Assembly (NCBI GenBank): GCA_902478425.1
Contig: CABSKV010000076.1
Span: forward strand, 1-6,638
Length of the DNA stretch: 6,638 nt
Direction of reading: 5' to 3'
Origin: an uncultured Coriobacteriia bacterium
GTDB taxonomy: Bacteria; Actinomycetota; Coriobacteriia; Coriobacteriales; QAMH01
Part shown: positions 5,392 to 6,638 of the stretch, one piece after another
Position numbering within the stretch: position 1 is the stretch's first letter
How the letters are laid out: each line of letters begins with the position of its first letter
Made by a program: the position numbers and the translations under genes
Notes under the pieces: generated by a model
What the model was told of the DNA's origin: nothing
What the model saw: the letters and a program-made list of their open reading frames with translations, nothing else
Database searches by the model: none

Positions 5392-6393
5392 CTATTCGTC
5401 GTCGAGCATGCGATAGGTGGGGCGCGTGGGAACGCGCACGTTGATGTAGGAGATCTTGCCTTCGTACTCGTTGAGAAGCGAGTTGATGACCGCCTCCTTG
5501 ACCTCGATGTCGCTCGAGTCGCCAAAGGCGACCGTCACGCCGTCCTCGAGGTTGAGCGAGGTCTTGATGGAGGACTCGGCCGAGATGCTCACGATGCGCG
5601 AGCGCAGGTCGTCGCTAATGGAATTGAGGATGTCGAGCGCGTTGTTGATGCCACCATCCGTGCAGATGCTGCCGGAGATGGGTGCCGGCATCGACGGCGA
5701 GACGTCGATGATCTTCATCGCGTTTTCCCAATCATCGGTGGTGGCGGCGGAAAGCCAGGCACCATCGGTCGAGATGACCCAGTTCGACTTGTCGTTGATC
5801 TTGGCGACGGCGCCCGGCTCGCGCTCCTTGATATCGATCACGATGGTGTCGGGGAAGACGCGGTGTATGGACGCTTCCTGCACCCAGGCGTTGTCCTCGA
5901 GGCGCTCCTTGATGCCCTTGGAGTCCAGGCGCAGCAGCGTCGAGTCATCCGAGACGGCCGCGATGCTCGTGATTTCCTGGCTCGTGAGATGCTCGGATCC
6001 GTTGACCTGCACGTTGTTGACGTGGAAGAGATCGGAGCGGTAGATGAAGATGCCTCCGAAAATGACGAGCAGTATGACGGCGATGACGATGGCAATGCGG
6101 GCGATGTAGCGCAGGTACTGCCAGCGCTGGCGTTTGGCGCGCTGCTCGGCGCGAATGTCACCCGCGCGCCTGCCTTGCTCCGCGACTTGCCTTCTCGACT
6201 CGCGCGCCTGCCTCTGGGCGTTCTCGGATGCCTGCCGGGCCTTGTTCGTGCGCTGGAGGCGAGCGGAGTTCTTGTTTTGGCGCGCCTTGACAGACGAGCG
6301 CCTCGCCCGCGAATTCGTGCCCGTATTCTGCTTTCTCCCCCGCCTAGAACGGGAATCCGAGGAACTTGACCTCGGGCGAGAGGCTGATGCCAT
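5392..6393 (-). CDS. ftsQ: Cell division protein FtsQ (POTRA domain), long basic N-terminus
   Basis: 333 residues. FtsQ/DivIB is a bitopic divisome protein that recruits FtsB and FtsL and regulates septal peptidoglycan synthesis. Residues 1-90 form a cytoplasmic, low-complexity tail with 28 Arg/Lys and 6 Asp/Glu. One membrane helix follows (about 97-117, IARIAIVIAVILLVIFGGIF). The POTRA domain begins near residue 122 (FHVNNVQVNGSEHLTSQEI) and includes WVQEASIHRVFPDTIVIDIK. The extracellular beta domain ends in ISYINVRVPTRPTYR, typical of the family C-terminus. The ATG at 6393 is the only usable start: there is no other ATG, GTG or TTG in the N-terminal part. AAGGAG (6398-6403) lies 4 bases before it, inside murB, and the two genes overlap by 50 bases. 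Sequence similarity across FtsQ proteins is low, so the call rests on architecture and on its position between murB and ftsZ. Confidence 0.92.
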   Translation of the reverse strand: MASASRPRSSSSDSRSRRGRKQNTGTNSRARRSSVKARQNKNSARLQRTNKARQASENAQRQARESRRQVAEQGRRAGDIRAEQRAKRQRWQYLRYIARIAIVIAVILLVIFGGIFIYRSDLFHVNNVQVNGSEHLTSQEITSIAAVSDDSTLLRLDSKGIKERLEDNAWVQEASIHRVFPDTIVIDIKEREPGAVAKINDKSNWVISTDGAWLSAATTDDWENAMKIIDVSPSMPAPISGSICTDGGINNALDILNSISDDLRSRIVSISAESSIKTSLNLEDGVTVAFGDSSDIEVKEAVINSLLNEYEGKISYINVRVPTRPTYRMLDDE

Positions 6394-6638
6394 AACTCTC
6401 CTTCACGCGGTCACGCGCAAGGCGCATGAGCGCGAGAACGTCATCGGCACGTGCCGATCCGTCGTTCACGATGAAGTTCGAATGCAGGGTCGAAATGTGC
6501 GCATCGCCACACGAAGCGCCGGCAAGACCGCAGGAGCGTATGAGCTCGCCGGCGGATTTGCCCGAAGGGTTCTTGAACACGCTTCCGCAACTGTGGGCGG
6601 AAAGCGGCTGGCGCTTCGAGCGTGCGTCGAGCAGATCC
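6344..6638 (-). CDS. murB: UDP-N-acetylenolpyruvoylglucosamine reductase MurB, C-terminal part (5' end beyond window)
   Basis: 97 residues and the stop are visible; the frame stays open to the right edge, so the FAD-binding domain lies outside. MurB reduces UDP-GlcNAc-enolpyruvate to UDP-MurNAc with NADPH, the second committed step of peptidoglycan precursor synthesis. The visible part is the substrate-binding C-terminal domain: SCGSVFKNP (the Ser of GS aligns with the proton-donating Ser229 of the E. coli enzyme), SAGELIRSCGLAG, HISTLHSNFIVNDG, ADDVLALM and the closing SLSPEVKFLG. The family GGA before the V/I-S motif reads GDA here (SCGDAHIS), a mild deviation. A GTG at 6580 within the frame is not the true start, because SCGS before it is conserved and in frame. 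The 3' end overlaps ftsQ by 50 bases and carries the ftsQ ribosome binding site. Confidence 0.95.
   Translation of the reverse strand, partial: DLLDARSKRQPLSAHSCGSVFKNPSGKSAGELIRSCGLAGASCGDAHISTLHSNFIVNDGSARADDVLALMRLARDRVKESYGISLSPEVKFLGFPF
6396..6403 (-). promoter_or_regulatory. ftsQ ribosome binding site inside murB
   Basis: AAGGAGAG on the minus strand, with AAGGAG ending 4 bases before the ftsQ ATG at 6393. In the murB frame the same bases are part of the Lys-Glu-Ser codons of RVKESYG. It fixes the ftsQ start and implies that murB translation passes over the ftsQ initiation site. Confidence 0.75.

Noticed and set aside
5383..5394. Short AGGC/GCCT hairpin at the ftsQ stop as a terminator
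   Set aside because: Only four base pairs and no U-run downstream on the minus strand.
5299..6369. Plus-strand open frame of 356 codons opposite ftsQ
   Set aside because: Antisense shadow of ftsQ in a GC-rich gene; no ribosome binding site or known motif.
1..6638. CRISPR array, tRNA or rRNA, insertion sequence or defence genes
   Set aside because: No spaced direct repeats, no tRNA-like cloverleaf, no transposase motif or terminal repeats; every gene belongs to a conserved housekeeping cluster.

Overview
The window is a compact block of cell-division and cell-wall genes, the end of a dcw cluster and its usual downstream genes. All nine genes are read on the minus strand. In transcription order (right to left) they are murB (3' part only), ftsQ, ftsZ, pgeF/yfiH, yggS, sepF, proC, yggT and divIVA (5' part only). 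The order matches the Gram-positive/actinobacterial arrangement ftsQ-ftsZ-yfiH-yggS-sepF-yggT-divIVA, with two differences: there is no ftsA between ftsQ and ftsZ, and proC is inserted between sepF and yggT. The high G+C coding sequence, the absence of ftsA, the long acidic SepF linker and the actinobacterial form of the FtsZ nucleotide loop (TAGEGGGTGTG) point to an actinomycete. Coriobacteriia is my best guess; this is inference from gene order and protein style, not from a database match.

Layout. Positions 6344-6638: C-terminal third of MurB. 5392-6393: FtsQ, starting inside murB. 5067-5391: a 325-base AT-richer gap, the only sizeable non-coding stretch, probably holding the ftsZ promoter and leader, with a stem-loop directly before the ftsZ ribosome binding site. 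3981-5066: FtsZ. 3115-3981 and 2423-3118: PgeF and YggS, joined to the genes before them by TAATG and ATGA overlaps. 1592-2392: SepF. 758-1585: ProC. 483-761: YggT. 1-466: DivIVA, running off the left edge. Gaps after ftsZ are 30 bases or less, and I see no rho-independent terminator on the minus strand, so ftsZ to divIVA probably forms one transcription unit.

How the genes work together. MurB completes UDP-MurNAc for peptidoglycan. FtsQ is the bitopic divisome scaffold. FtsZ forms the ring, and SepF, in the absence of FtsA, is the likely membrane anchor that binds the FtsZ C-terminal peptide. DivIVA marks curved membrane at poles and septa, and YggT is a small membrane protein often found with these genes. 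PgeF keeps the peptidoglycan stem composition correct. YggS (PLP homeostasis) and ProC (last step of proline synthesis) are metabolic passengers often found next to each other in other phyla.

This is essentially a conserved housekeeping region. I see no mobile element, CRISPR array, RNA gene or new defence-type system. Points worth a second look are the proC insertion, a matched pair of GCAATWWATTGC sites in pgeF, a 10-bp-arm palindrome in proC, the ftsZ leader hairpin, and the opposite charge and unusual length of the disordered parts of SepF and FtsQ.
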